From: Zygnema circumcarinatum
Taxonomy: Eukaryota > Streptophyta > Zygnematophyceae > Zygnematales > Zygnemataceae
Length of the DNA stretch: 64,000 bases
Reading direction: 5' to 3'
Assembly (NCBI GenBank): GCA_037447605.1
Contig: CM074815.1
Location: forward strand, 1,570,210-1,634,209
Position numbers and translations under genes: made by a program. The notes below the pieces were generated by a model. That model did not search any database. It was not told the DNA's origin and was given only the letters and a program-made list of their open reading frames with translations. Numbering within the stretch: position 1 is the stretch's first letter; each line of letters opens with the position of its first letter. This document shows, in pieces, positions 44,176 to 57,400 of the stretch.

Positions 44176-46441
44176 ATGGATGAACGCTGCCCGCCAGTTC
44201 CTGATCAAAAGACTCTTGTCCTTGTGAGTAACTTATTTTTTTCTCATTATTAATCATTTATTTGGCACACACTTTCACTTTTTTTTGTAGAATCTCTAAA
44301 CCCCATTTGAGATGTTAAAAAACTTGACATAATCTGGATTTGATCCGGCCCTAAATATGTGAATCTCCATAGCTCATCAATGTGATTATTAGCCCCGCGG
44401 ATATGCGGAATGTTCAGAAATGGGACCTTGGGCATCTCAGATGCCGAAAATGTTAATGGGATCTAACAATCCTTATTGAATTCGTTTGTCCCTGAAGTCC
44501 TGAAATTACCAAAACCTGAACCCTAAATGCTGAACCCTAAATGCTGAACCCTCACCCCTGGGCGCGCAGGTGAACACATTCATTGTGCGCACAGTGCAGC
44601 TGCTGAACGCTTTCTCGCGCACATGTGAGGACAAACTTGCTGATGTCAGCAGGTGCGCTGCCTCTCTCCCCCTCCCCCCTATCGCCTTCTTCCTCTCATT
44701 CTCCATCTCTCTTTCCCTCCCTCGCTCCCTCCCTCTTGCTCTCCTCTCCCTCCCTCTCCCCCTTCCCCCTATCGCCCTTTTCCTCTCATTCTCCATCTCT
44801 CTCTCCCTCACTCGCTCCCTCCCTCTTGCTTTCCTCTCCCTCCCTCTCCCCCTTCCCCCCTATCGCCCTCTTCCTCTCATTCTCCATCTATCTCTCTCTC
44901 CCTCCCTCGCGCCCTCCCTCGCTTTCCCCTCGTGCTCTCGTCTCCCTCCCTCTCTCCCTCTCCCCCCTCTCTCCCCCCTCCCCTTCCCGTTCCCCTTCTT
45001 TTGTAGCCCCCTTCCTGTTTGTCTCTCGCCCCTCTCTCTCTCGGCCTCTCCTCCTTTCATTTCTGACAGCCTCCTTCCCTTCTCTCCCCTTGTCCCCCAC
45101 AGGCGAGCGCAGCACATTGAGGTGCGGCTGCGGCTGCTGGAAGCACAGCTCCAATCGATGGACGGCGGGAGGACCCCTCTCCCACAGCCCTCCTCGCCTG
45201 CCCCTCCTTCTCCCTCCTCCGCCACTGCCGCCCCACTCCTTCACTCAAAGGCAGAGATGTCCTCCTCCCCCTACTCAGATACTGAGAGGGAGGCAAGCGC
45301 TCAGAGGTGAGAGAGAGAGTGAGAGACGAGGCCGAGTGCGAGAGAACGAAAGGAAGAGAGACGTGAGACCGATAAATTATGCGGATTCGCTCGGCTTTTT
45401 GTTTGACTAAATTTTGGAGTTTTGGGAGTTTCAATAGCTTTTGCCATTTCTGGGGTTTAAGGATTCATGAATTTTGCGCAGATCCCTGCAGGACCCGACA
45501 ACTCCCGCAAAGTCGGAATCGTCTTCGTCGTCTGCTTCAACGCTGAGTCTGGGAGTGCTACGTGGCGAAAAATCAGCACCACTTTCAGAGGGAAATGTCG
45601 AGCCAGCTGGCAGAGCTGTTGAAACAAACCCTTCGAATAAGCTGGATGTAAGTTAGTATACATATATAGATACTTATTCAGCGAGAAAGAGTGAGTGTGT
45701 GGGTGTGTGTGTTTAAAGGGACTCTACTCAAGTTTAGGCGAAATGAAAAACAACTGCAGCTTCTAACCATGGATCAGTCAGCATGCATGTCTGCAGGTGA
45801 CAAGTCTGCGAATATTTTTCAATTGGCACTAGATTCGTTTTAGGGCTTTTGAAGCGCAGATCATACGTTTGATATTCAATTCAATCCATCTCTCATGAAC
45901 ATTAAGATAGAAGCACTTGGGATTCATATGAGTGCTCCGTTATATTTAACTGATTCCAGTTGTGGGCCGCGTGGTACCTGTGCAGCCTAAAGGAGATCCG
46001 AAACTTGCTCGGTTTTTTCGCATGTTACATGTGGGCGTGCCGGAGCAGGTGTAGTGAGATCCGCCTCTTCTAGCTGTGACTATGACTATTACGCTGCTCT
46101 GTAAATTGGTGCAGTGAAAGGAGGGTGAAAGGGAGGGAGGAAGATGGGGAAAGGAGAGACGGGGGAGAGTAAGACAGGCGAGAGGGGCAAGAGGAAAGTA
46201 AAGAGGAGAAAGGAGAGAAAATATTGCAGGAAAAAGGAAGGGGTGGGAGAGAAAGAGAGAGAGAGAGAAAGAGAAGCCTTCAAAGAAAATCATGTAGAAA
46301 ACTAAATTTCTAACGATCCCACGATAAACCATCCTCTAATTCTGAAGACTTATTGAGCCGGTCCATGCGCGCTTGCAGGCCGTGAAGATCCGGATGACTC
46401 AGGAGGGTTTCGACCCCTCTCTTCTTGACGGCGCAACATAG
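44176..46441 (+). CDS. WASHC3: WASH complex subunit 3 (CCDC53)
   Basis: Core subunit of the WASH regulatory complex, which activates Arp2/3 actin nucleation on endosomes. Exons: 44176-44223, 44570-44652, 45103-45306, 45482-45647, 45986-46048, 46379-46441. Phases close to 208 aa; the human protein is 194. The ATG lies in GCCGCCATGG. The N-terminal helix VNTFIVRTVQLLNAFSRTCE, then DKLADVS, aligns with the family's signature block, followed by the coiled coil (HIEVRLRLLEAQLQSM). A Ser/Pro-rich linker leads to the C-terminal block DPKLARFFRMLHVGVPEQ|AVKIRMTQEGFDPSLLD, matching the human DPRYARYLKMVQVGVPV...NKM..EGLDP..L. The exon 5 acceptor (TGTGCAG before 45986) was chosen by phase; a small extra exon before it is possible. 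Intron 2 carries a CT-rich minisatellite. Confidence 0.92.
44519..44556. repeat. 14-bp telo-box-like repeat in WASHC3 intron 1
   Basis: GAACCCTAAATGCT occurs twice in tandem and a third partial GAACCCT follows, 14 bases before the exon 2 acceptor. ACCCTAAA is the core of the plant telo-box and of plant telomere repeats. Confidence 0.8.
44684..45060. repeat. CT-rich minisatellite in WASHC3 intron 2
   Basis: Roughly three copies of a unit of about 85-90 bases, each containing CCCCTATCGCC, TTCCTCTCATTCTCCATC and CTCGCTCCCTCCCTC, begin near 44684, 44767 and 44857 and decay into irregular CT-rich DNA up to about 45060. Long open frames across it (Ser/Pro/Leu-rich) are repeat artefacts. Confidence 0.85.
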
Positions 46442-47771
46442 GACCTTTTTTAAAAACGGAATGAAACCCGTCGGAAAGCAACGCTCTTCTTTTCAAACCA
46501 AATTTGTTCACTAGGTGAGCGAGCAGTCTCCTGAAAATTTTTAAAGTGGTTGTTGATATTCGCTTTTGCGGTACGTGTTTCTTCAACTTTCAGCATTTGA
46601 AAACCATAAACCCCGAAACTTAGGGGCCTACCACACCCAAACTCCAAAGGAAGAGAAGGAAAAGGTGCTAAACGTCTGCCGGCGGCCTTGTCCAGGTGGC
46701 AGCAGGCGCGGCCCGCCACGTGTGGGTGACTGCTATTTTGGAGCTTTAGGGCAACTGGTTTTTGACACATTCGAGATTGGCACTTTGAGACTTAGGGTTT
46801 TGAGACGTACATAGTCCCTTAGTCTTTTCAAATGACTAAGTTCAGGGTTCGAGATTTTTTCCCCCTTCCTTTTTTTTCACTAAATGCCTTTTACACGACA
46901 TCGAATCCAGTTTTACGGCTGGTGTGGTCCTGGCCGCTGTCGGACCGCCACGTAAATATTGAACCATAGATTTCACTAAAAGCTCGTGGATAGTATCAAG
47001 AAGACTCCGAGAAAAGTTAGCGACCTTAGTCTTGAGACGCTGGTAGTCAAAATTCATTTTTTAGGGCAAAAACAATTCTGTGATAGCGAGAAGTCCTCGT
47101 TCTCAAGTGGCTTGTAATTGACTCCGATGTAATTTTTGTTGTGAAATTACAACTTGGGTATGTAAGATATGAAAACATGAAATCTTTGTATTAATTTGTG
47201 ACCATGTCATTATGTCGCTCTCACGTTGACTGCCAGTTCCGACTTGAATACAAAGGGACAGAACGGAACGAAGCATTATGGAAAAAAGGGAACAGAACTA
47301 GAACGTGCTTCTCTGCTGTACAATCTCGAAAGCTTAATTTCAGCTTGTTTATAATACACACTATGAGGGGGCAAAGCCTATGCTGATAGGAGGGCAGTGA
47401 GGAGTCTGTAATTGACATTGCAGCAAACAAGCTGTCATGTGAACTTCAACCAACTAGTAGCCCTTCTCTCACTCTCTCCGTCTATCTCTCGCTCTCTCTC
47501 AATCTCTCCCTCTTTCTCTCTTTTTCTCCCCCTCTCCGCTCCCCCCCTTCCGTCCCACCACTCTCGCTCTGTTTCAACAAAGAGTAAAGGGAAGGCGAAG
47601 GAACGAACCCTAGGGGGCTGCCACATTTGATGCATGCATTCCTACCATCCTTGATCAGATTCTCAAAACACTCTAAAACCCTGTCGGTCACCAGTTCCCT
47701 TCGCTCGGAGAAACTGTTTAAAGAAGAAATGAGCGCAGGGGGGTTGTGATCCACCTTGCGGTTGGCGCGCC
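46442..47771. other. Convergent spacer between WASHC3 and VPS13
   Basis: Mostly unremarkable DNA with CT-rich runs (47465-47545). No coding exon was supported on either strand. The 3' ends of WASHC3 (+) and VPS13 (-) face each other here. Confidence 0.65.
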
Positions 47772-50700
47772 TCACAGCTCCATGAAGCTGAGCAGAAACC
47801 CACTCACCACGCGGCGCACGAAGGGGTTGGGAATTTGGCGGCAAAGGCGCCCGTCCAGAAAAGCCACGATGCTGGAGAGGATGACATGCCCCACAATGGT
47901 CCAAATGTTGCGGCGACCAATGGGCTTTACCTGACGGTTCTGCTTTGCCCTCTCCTCCAATCTCTCGTTCTCTCCCGCAGTCGTGGGAGAAAGCTCCGGA
48001 GAGGGCTGCTTCGAGTCCTCCAAGTGAAGGAGCTTCCTGACCTGCTGCCGCATGGCTCGGATTATTACCAGCACGGCGAGCTGCTCTAGAAGCGCTCTCA
48101 CAGCGGGTCCCACCTGCCTCTCCTGCACATCAAAAGGGGCCCTGCTCTAAGTCGACCCGTCGGGCTAACCAGAAAGGAGAGACGAGGTCTACGACGAAGG
48201 TCAACCTACTGCGGTTGGGGTCATGGCTGCTAACATATGGATGATGGGGTGATCGATGAAAGAGACGGCAGTCACGCCCAAATGACTTTATCGAAAGTGA
48301 AGGTTCACTAGGGTCAGTATGACTCACAGTTTCTCCTCGGAGCCGTCGGAGAGAGCGGACCCCTGCTGCGGAGGTCTGGCCAGAAATAAGGCCCTCTGCC
48401 ACTAAGAACTGCTTCACTGTGCTCACAATTTCAGAACTCAGAGCAGTGTTGGGAGGGAGGTTCTTCAACACCACCTGCCAATGCAATCCCCTCCAATTTA
48501 CAGCCGCTGTCAGGACGTCGATCAGTAAAGAGCTACAAGTTCAAGAGGCAGAGAGAGAACAGATTGCATCCCCTCCTACCAAAAACAAGCTGGAAAGAAC
48601 ACTACAAAAACAATAGACGATACAATCACCACCGTGCAAGACGACGCTACAGATATGTGGAACAGGCATCAGGGCATGCCTCGTCATTTGAAACTTTCAC
48701 TCGAAGATAATCCTGCTTGAACAGTGCGTCCACCATGGCCTGCAGATAGCCCTCTACGTAGACCTGCAAGAAGCCCACTCCGGCCTCCCTTGTAAGGTCT
48801 TGAGCAACTCCAACTAAGAAGTTTGCAGAGCTGTAATACAAAGCTCAGAGCTCTATGACTATGAGTGTCCTCCTCACATCATCCGTCCCAATGCTTCTGT
48901 CGAGGTGGAAGCGTCTTGTGGCCCCCCCACGCACCACCGCCCCGCGCAGCATCGAAGGCTTTAAGGCGACATTGAATATGCCTCGGCGGAGCCCATTGAA
49001 CTGTTTTTAGGGAATACAATGAGCCAAATCATCCCTCTGAAACACATGGAGACTGGTTTCATCTTGCAAAAACCTCTCATTCTGGATAATGCAGTGCCTA
49101 GATTGCACAGCGGGGAGTAACTGAGATTGCAAAAATTTAAGCAACTGCAGCATTCGGTTATAAATGCATCGGACTCGTCAGCAGCAAGTTAATGATTCAA
49201 GCTGGGGTTACTGCCCTTCTATTGCGTAAAATAGCCGTTACTCTTCTCCAGCCATGCTGGTCAGATGCTGCGATGATGATGAGAAAGAAATCATCGAAGG
49301 AGGTTCCAAAACAGACGCGTGCTTGCTGTTCTGCAACTTAGCAAAGTCATTACTCTACCCCCCACTCTCAGAAGAGGGATGCCTCCTAGTATGAACTGTT
49401 GCCAAGTAAGATAGCTGAACAGCAGCCTACCAGGCCGTCCACCCCCCCCGTCTCCACCCCCTTCAGCATGCTGTCCGAAACTTCAGTCACCACCGCATAC
49501 ATCAAGTTGGACCCGGCCTCCCGCATCTGCACGCAAACAGGGCAACATTGCAAAATGCAAACTGCACCTCAAAAGGAGCTTATCCACTAAAATTTTCAGT
49601 AATGTCGTTGGATGCTGACAGCTTCGCAAAGAAAATCTAAAGCAAAGGCAATTGCAAAGTTAAACGGAATGGCATAGAGGTAGCGATAGAGACGTAGGAG
49701 CCGAAGATCGACAGTATGTACCGTGTTCTTTATTTCCCCAAGATAGCGGAGAGTGCCACCCTTTCCCCCTCTGCGCTGAAGGCCTTTGCGTAGAAGGCTG
49801 AACATGCCTGCATTTCCGGAAACAAGCCATTTACAACACAAAGAAAGTCAAGAAACCAAGTCGACTGCTTCAAAGACATTTTCATTTTTATTTAATTTAA
49901 AACAGGAAGCATTGCCCTTTGTCGAAATCAGATGCTGAATGAGGCAACTAATTGAGGTGATCTGATTTCCACAAAGGAACTCACTGAATGTTAATCCCAT
50001 GGCATCAATTGAACCATTAGAAGGGTCGAAAAAGACATCGATGGAGGAGGCAGCCGAGTCATCAAAGAGAGAGATGAAGCTTGGCGGTAAGAGTTTGCTC
50101 CCTCGGGCCACATAAACAGCTCGCATCCCATACCTGCTTGAAAGTGAAGCTCTGAGTTAGAAATGAGAAACTCGGTTTTCCAGCGCTAACCCACTGAATG
50201 CATGGCTCAGTGCAAGTCCATAATCAATCAAAGAAGCCGTTCGTTTCTAAACAACACTGGTAAGAATCCGATGAACCACATCAAAACTAGAGATGTAACG
50301 TGAAATAACTGAAGATCTGATCATTTCCAATCTTATTCACAGTCAGGCTAATAAATAAGTAGAACAAAAATAAAAACTTGAACAAGGATCAATCCCGTTT
50401 GAATGCATGTGTTTCCCAGGAGTCTACCCAACAAGCTGCTCTCCTTACCAGGAGTAGTGCTGAGCGCACTTGAGAGCTAGTTGTGTATACGACAGCAATG
50501 CATGCGTCAGCAGCACACCGTTCAACTCAACTACCATTCCCTTCACTGCCGGAACCTGCGTTCATAAAGAACAGATTCTTCCTATTTCAGAAGGTGCATT
50601 AGTGATAAACTGAACAAGCACACTTTCCAGGGCTACTGGAAGGTCTACTAATAGGAGTTCTGAATAGGATGGTGCTGATGAATGCTTGCATAGGTGAAAT

Positions 50701-51485
50701 GGGTTGGAATTTTTCACAATTTTCTAGCGAGGCTTCACAAGGACAAATCATGCTTACTTGAATGACAGAGTGAAGCAGAGCTCGAAGGGCTTCTTGCGCC
50801 GAGGAATAGTCTCCTTGAGCAGCCCCAGGTTGGAAGCTAGCCTTCACCTGCATCAGATGTCCATGTGGGATGTTCACAGAAGGGCCTAAACATCAACCCT
50901 TTGATCCTTTTCCCTCTTCCATTACTTCACAAGAACAGATGAAGGCGATCATGAGCTATTCCTTGAACGTTCCACTTCGGCCCAACCCCACCCAAGAGGT
51001 GCCATTCCGAGAGGCTGACCTTGATAGGGTGAATCTCGAAGCGTTCGAAGTAGATTGGAGAAGTTGGGGGGTAGGTGTAGGGAGTAGCCCGTAGACGAGT
51101 GAAGGGCACTATCTTCATCAGGGTGTCCTCGTCTAAGTTCAGCTCCAATTCCTGCTCCCAAGAAGCACCTCACATTATGGAGGCTGCCTTTTCCATGGAT
51201 ACATATGCATTTATTTGTCTGGGGCAGGTCGCATTGGCTATAGTCAGACAGCAGTTTTATCTCCTTGACGTGTATCTCGTATCTGCGACCCGCATACTTT
51301 CAGTAGATAGGGAAAGGGATTACCTGTAGAAGAATAGACACGTAGCGTAAATGCCGTGGATCTGACGATCGACGGTTCAAAACAAGGGCTGAATGCAGAA
51401 CGTTCCCTCCTTTCTCTGACTCGCGTGCAGGCCGAAGCAATGCCACAAAGGGCGCTCCCTTCCACTTGGCGTCCATATCTGTGGT
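47772..51485 (-). other. VPS13 segment: C-terminal region (ATG2-C/DUF1162-like)
   Basis: Contains KGAPFVALLRPA, PIYFERFEIHPIK, LPPSFISLFDDS, LRYLGEIKNT|MREAGSNLMYAVVTEVSDS, GLRRGIFNVALKPSMLRGA, VEGYLQAMVDALFKQDYLRV, then VVLKNLPPNTALSSEIV and RRLRGET|ERQVGPAVRALLE. It ends in the plant-type FLDGRLCRQIPNPFVRRVVSG..LLSF. This part of VPS13 binds membranes and lipid droplets or mitochondria in studied species. The stop TGA is at 47772-47774. Confidence 0.88.
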
Positions 51486-54400
51486 CTGCATTAACATCCA
51501 AAGGTTCATATCATGCTGTTCTAAGGAATAATACAGGCAGGACGAGCGCATAACCTGAGCAAATCTATACGGGGGAGACATGCTCAGCCAACTTCCTTAA
51601 GAGTAAAAAAATTTAACGTCAAGCTGCATCTGCAGTAGTCTAGAGGTCAACAACATGCATACTCTTGCTATACATCCGAAGGTCTCAAGGAGATTTGCTC
51701 CATGATGTGCATCTGCAGAACAGTCTACAAGCAAGCAGAACCAGGCATGCAGTCAGCACAAATTATATCTGCAAGAATTGATGAAATAAATTCAAGCTTC
51801 ATGTCACACACTTACTATCGAAACTGTTGCCAGAATATTGAGCCATACCTGAACTTTGAGTTCGAATGACAGGGAATCCTCTGTGAGATCTAATTCAAAT
51901 GTAGTGCCTGTGACTCGTATGTACAAGAAAGGTAACTTTTCAGGTGTTTCCTGACTCTGTGACGTCCCCCCCCAGGAACAAAATCAGGCCTACGTTGTGC
52001 ATAACTTTGAATTGCTTCTCCGGGATGAACTATGTGAACAGTGACAAAAGGGGAACTACAGCAACTTCTCAACGTGAGAACCCAGACTCCTGAAGCGAGT
52101 ATCGCTCAACAATATCAGTGTGCAGGTTATACCGAACAGGCTTACATTTACCAGTAACATTTCAAAGCCCGAAAAACCCAGGAATGACAGGAATCTCCTG
52201 CGGAAAAATCTCTAGTATTACCAACTAACCAAACCATAGTCCCTTCTCAGCCCCCTCACCTGCTTAACAGTTTCCAGCGCAGTTAGTGTGATCAAAGGCA
52301 GCCGCACATCTGCCTCAAGTACAGGCCCGCGCCCTCCCATTATCCCCCACTCGCTGCGCTGCTCTCCCGCAGGGCAGACGCGCACTACCCGAGTTGGGCC
52401 CTCTCCATATATTTCGAGCCCCAACGGCCCTCTCTCTCCATAGCTCCTCCCTCCCTCTCCCTCTTCTACATCAGGATGTCCCCCAAAGGGAAAATCAAAG
52501 CGAAGGAGCGGATTTCGCCTCGACCGAAGAACTTTCCATGGCCGAATTTTGTCGAGGCTTACCTCTTGTTGTGCTTGCGAACCTGCGCAATAGCAACAGT
52601 ACACAATGTAGCCTGAACTTCCTATGTGGTTGAGATTGAATCCGCGTTAGCAACTGAACTTGGAACAAGGTAATAATAGAAAGAACGTTACTTCACCTGC
52701 AACAGAGACAAGAAGTTTGCGTGGGAGGTTCAAATCATCCCACACATAACCGATTGATCCTCCCGGCTCCAACACCTCCATTTCCTCCAAACCCTGCGGA
52801 GGAGAGAATACGAAATTCCGTGTTTTTTTATCATAGAATGCATTGACATTGGATTTGCATAACCATACAACAGAGCGAAAATAAAGTACTGCACCTACTG
52901 CACACTCAATACCCGAAGTTTATCATGTTTATACGGTCAAAATCTGCCTCCAAAGTCAAACTCCACCGACTTTTAAAGTTCCAAATAAATGGGAGATCTT
53001 TTACCCTTAAATATCCCGGGCAGCACCAACAGAGTGAAATGCTGAGCAGAACATCTGCATGTATATCTCCAGCTTCATACTCACTTTCTGACAAAAAGAA
53101 ATCGAACTGGAGCTTAATCGATTTTCTATTCGATACGGCACAGCCTCTGCCTCGAGCAGCTTGAGGCACATCACTAGTGAGGGGGGCTCATCTGACACTT
53201 CCGCCTGCAGAAAGCGAATGGCTCGTACGCCTCCCACTCCCTTGCTCATAGTCATAGAGCGAGCCATAGAGCCTCGACCATCTCCCATATCTCGCCCTCT
53301 CCCTCTCGCACCCTCCACATTTTGCCTGCCGTCACCTCTCGCTGTCATTGGCTGTTGGGCATTTTCATCACCCGAGCTTCCCTCTCCTGCACTTGCTCTT
53401 ACCTTAAGAGAGAAGCACCCAAGTGAAGCAGGGCAGATGGGGCCTGACCAGTCCCATTTTCTGCTTCTTGCATCTTCAACGGGCTGAACACGTACAGATA
53501 GTTGTAAATGTGTGCTGCTGCTTTCTTCAGGGTCTTGCAGAAGTGAGGGTGCTGAGATGGCTGTGGGACTCCCCCGAGGAAATGACTGCAGATGGAGGGG
53601 AACACGTTCCCCAGGGACAACGCGCTGCCAAGCATCAGCTGCACCCTGGAAACAGCTCCAACCAAACATAACATTTAGAGCAGAGAATGTAGTACATAAC
53701 ATAAAGCTGTATTTATCTTCCACAGCCGCGCTGGCAATCACACATCAAGCATGTACTACAAATGTCTTTTCATCAGTCAAGTAACATTCCGTAACCTGAG
53801 GCTTCAGCAAATGTGGTATACGAAGTGCTGCAAGAGTGCCGATGTCTTCGGTAGTAGCCGGTGAAACGTCGGTAGCAAATGAAAGATCAGAAAAGAATTT
53901 GAAAATCCTAAATTTACAAAGCTAACTCATCTGTTGCTTTCGACTGTTTAGTCCAAGTTGATGCGGACTGACCTGCAAGCCATCTTGGCATATCAAAATT
54001 GAATGGGGTGTCCTGTTTTCTATCAAGAAGCGGTGAGAGAGCCCTACAACCCGCGTTGGATTCTCTGCCATGGGAAGGTTTATTTTGATGCCAAGTGGCA
54101 GCAGCTGATTGCCCCCAGAATGGCATCGGGATGAAAGTGTAATTTCAGTGGAGCCAGAAAGTGAGTCAAGGTCGAGAGGAATTGCGGGAGAACAATCTTC
54201 CGCTCCTTTTAACAATAACACGCCGGAGCTGCCCCAGCATTCCCCATGTGCCTCTCATCAAACAGCAGGGAGTGGAGGGAGGGAGGGAGAGAGGCAGGGA
54301 GAGCTGGCAGGGAGAGCAGGGAGTACCGCCATGCACCTTGGAGCCTCTTCCGCGGCTCTCACACTAATCATACTTCTGATTCTGATAGGAAAGTCCTTTC

Positions 54401-57400
54401 GGGCGGGTGGGCATGCAAAAGACTCACCTTTGAAGCCATGGTATGCTTCCACCAGGTGGGATATCGATAACCAGCCCTTCGGAATTATCTGCAGGCCATT
54501 CAAGTTGCTCCACTGTCCCTCTCCCTCCTTTCTTTCTGCAAAGAATATCACCATCAGAACCAGCTCAATTGCTAGACTCGTCATCCAGGGTAAAGTTCAG
54601 AATGTCAATTCTAGAGGAGGGATGTATGCTTCCGAAATCAGGTCGAAGCTCGGCATAGGAGGAATGGGAAATGGAAAGGGAAAGGGAAAGGGGCTTCAAG
54701 TTCTCAATGGTTAATAAATAATCAACTCAGGAAAATTTGGAATTAATGCGATGTCAAGTCTTACCTTCCACCTTGTTGCCGACGTATTCCCTTGGAACAA
54801 AGAAGACGCTCGCTGGTATCATTTCGCAGCTCATACTTTGAGAAAAGTGTGACCTGCAGGCTACCATTTTAAGCTCGTAAGCAGTGCTTTTGTCTGAAAA
54901 CCATAGCCAGAAAAGTCAACTTCCTCCCTTAACTAGAAGGGCTTCAAGATTTGCCTTACAAGAAAGTCAAAACGGAAGTCTTGCAATTAAACCCAGAACG
55001 AGGACGAGGAAAAGAAGCGAAAGCGACATCACTAGACGTGACTTTGATAGAGGGCACATATCTTTCTCGACTTCAAACATTCCGCTTACAAGCCATGAGT
55101 TGTTCAGAAAGTAGTGCTCACCAAGGGCACACCATCTTCTCCACTAGATGTGAGCAGCTGCAGCACAGATCTGTCCTCAGCAAACGAGACAGTAAGCTCC
55201 CTCGCAGGCCCACTTTTGGCAACAACCGTGGTCTCGTTTGCCCCTCCTTGACTACTACCAGCTTCGAGGCACGCAGCGCTGCTTGTGAGATTGCGGGAAG
55301 GGTCATGCACAACCAGAAATTGCAGAGAGGGGTCTGCATGCAAGCACGCTTGCTTTCCCCCCTGACGAACTTTGCTTATAGTGCTGCCCACTTTAGCGGA
55401 CTCCTCCCACTCTGTCAAGCCCCTTCCCCAAACAGAGAAGTAAACGGCTGCCATGCTGCTGGAACAAGCGATATCCAGCTTGTTATGCTCCATACAATTT
55501 TGACCGGGCAACTAGGTGTACATGCATGGAGGTGATATCAGTAAATGCTCCCAAAATGAGCATCCCAACTATCCCTCAAGTTCACCCTGCAAGTAGGGTT
55601 TCGACCCAGGCCGGAAGTACTACTTTTCTTACCGGTGGTTGAAATGGAATGAAAGATACGATCGGGGTTGGATCCCACAGCCACAAAAACTGCAAAGGGT
55701 AGAAGATTCCGGACTCGCAAAGTGGGGAGGAAGACAAGTTCTCGCTGTGCTATCCAGACGTGTACCCTTTCTTTCCTCCCACCTTCAGCAGTCTGTTCCT
55801 GCGCATAGCGCTTCACATGCCCATCTTTGCCAACACTACGAATCGGAATTTCCCGCTTTGTGCAACGGACAAGAAAATGAAGGCCCTTGATGTTGGCCCT
55901 CGTTTTCCTTTCTAGCGAATCATAGTCGACGGATTCCTGATCGAGCTTAGAATTCATCGTAGCTCCCATCAGAACGGATTCACTCGGGTTTGCAGCCTGC
56001 TGCTTCTCAAATTCGCAAAGGAGTGAGCAGAAGGAAGACTCCAAACTTCGACCGAAAACTTCGCCCATTGTCTGGCGAAAGCTGCGCTGCAGTTTTTCCA
56101 TCCACCCCAAAACTCGGATGGGTCTCCCACCTGCCACGTCTTCAGACCACTTGAGGCTGAAAGAACCGGGAAAGGAATCATGGTTGATGTCGCTGAACTT
56201 AGGCCGGATTGAAAGCAAGTAATTTCCTGCAAGCGATAGAAAAGCAGGTCCGTCAGCAAACAATTCTAGATGGAGAGAAAGGGTGAGTCGGTTTGCCAAC
56301 CTCTTTTCCAATAGAGAAAACTCACAGTGAAGGTTTGTAGAAGGCTGTCAATGATCGTAAAGAAGCCACAGAAATCCCTTTGCTTCTCTGCTTCAAAGAA
56401 TATCAAAGTGGCATACAATTTACTGGGCTGGAAATAAAGGCAAAGCAACCAACCGATGGTTAAGGCTGCAACGATTTTTCGTCTCTCTCCACTCAACGCC
56501 ATCGACTCGAACGCCACCATGGCATCATCAAAGACTCCTCCATCGGGTATTTGGATGACGTTGCTCTCCCCTCCCTCCTGCTCAGCTGCTCCTTGCTGCA
56601 TAGGCCGCCGCAACCGAAGCTCCAAAGGGAGTCCGCTATCATTGCGAAGCACAAGCAGAGGCGAAACAGACATACGCATGCCTTCCTGCAGTCCAGCATT
56701 CTCCCGTGTAAGAGTCAAAATTGGGTAAGTGACTGCAGAAAACGTTGAAATAGGCGTGTGGTTGGCTGCATACCGATGTTTGTTGGGAGACGTCGAAGAC
56801 CAACATGGCACCTGAAGAGACCTTGGTATCTCCTGCTCCGTCCAATACGCAGTAACAAGATTTTTATTATATGGCTGCTTGTTGCATCGGAAAGAAAAGA
56901 AAGGTTAAAGTAGCAGCTTTCGATAGTTGTAGCATTCACAGATAGGAGCACCCACCTGATGCCCCAGTGCTAAGCAAGCGGGTGCGCACAGCCATGGCTC
57001 CGGCCTCTGCCAGAGATAGAAAAAGAGGTGATGTTTCTGCTCCGGCTGTTCCTTTCAGACGCAACACTGCCTCTGAGGTGTTCTGCAAAGGCTGCATTTC
57101 ACGCCGTGAAGTTTTATGCCTGCCATTCCAAAGAAACAGGCAGCTAGATCAGTTGATCATGGAGCATTATTCTTAATGCCCAATGAGCAATAGACAAACG
57201 TGCAAGTTTACAAACTGCATTTACTTTATCGCGAAGCGGCAGGATGTGTTTTTAAGGATAGCAATTCATACAGTTTCGATTCTACTTCAAAATTTCAATC
57301 CAGTCCCAATTCCAGCAAACGGCACAACTTTCCCGATTGCTTCAAGTTCAAAAGCAACGGTTTCTGGCTTTTGTTGTTTTCTCATGAGAGATTTCAATGC

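Noticed and set aside
44570-45410. Ser/Pro/Leu-rich frames reading straight through WASHC3 exons 2 and 3
   Set aside because: The family alignment requires splicing out 44653-45102; the read-through is the minisatellite.
53403-53410. GTAAGA donor inside the VPS13 exon 53085-53645
   Set aside because: The frame is open through it and the downstream sequence (GGVRAIRFLQAEV) fits the family, so it is treated as an unused site.
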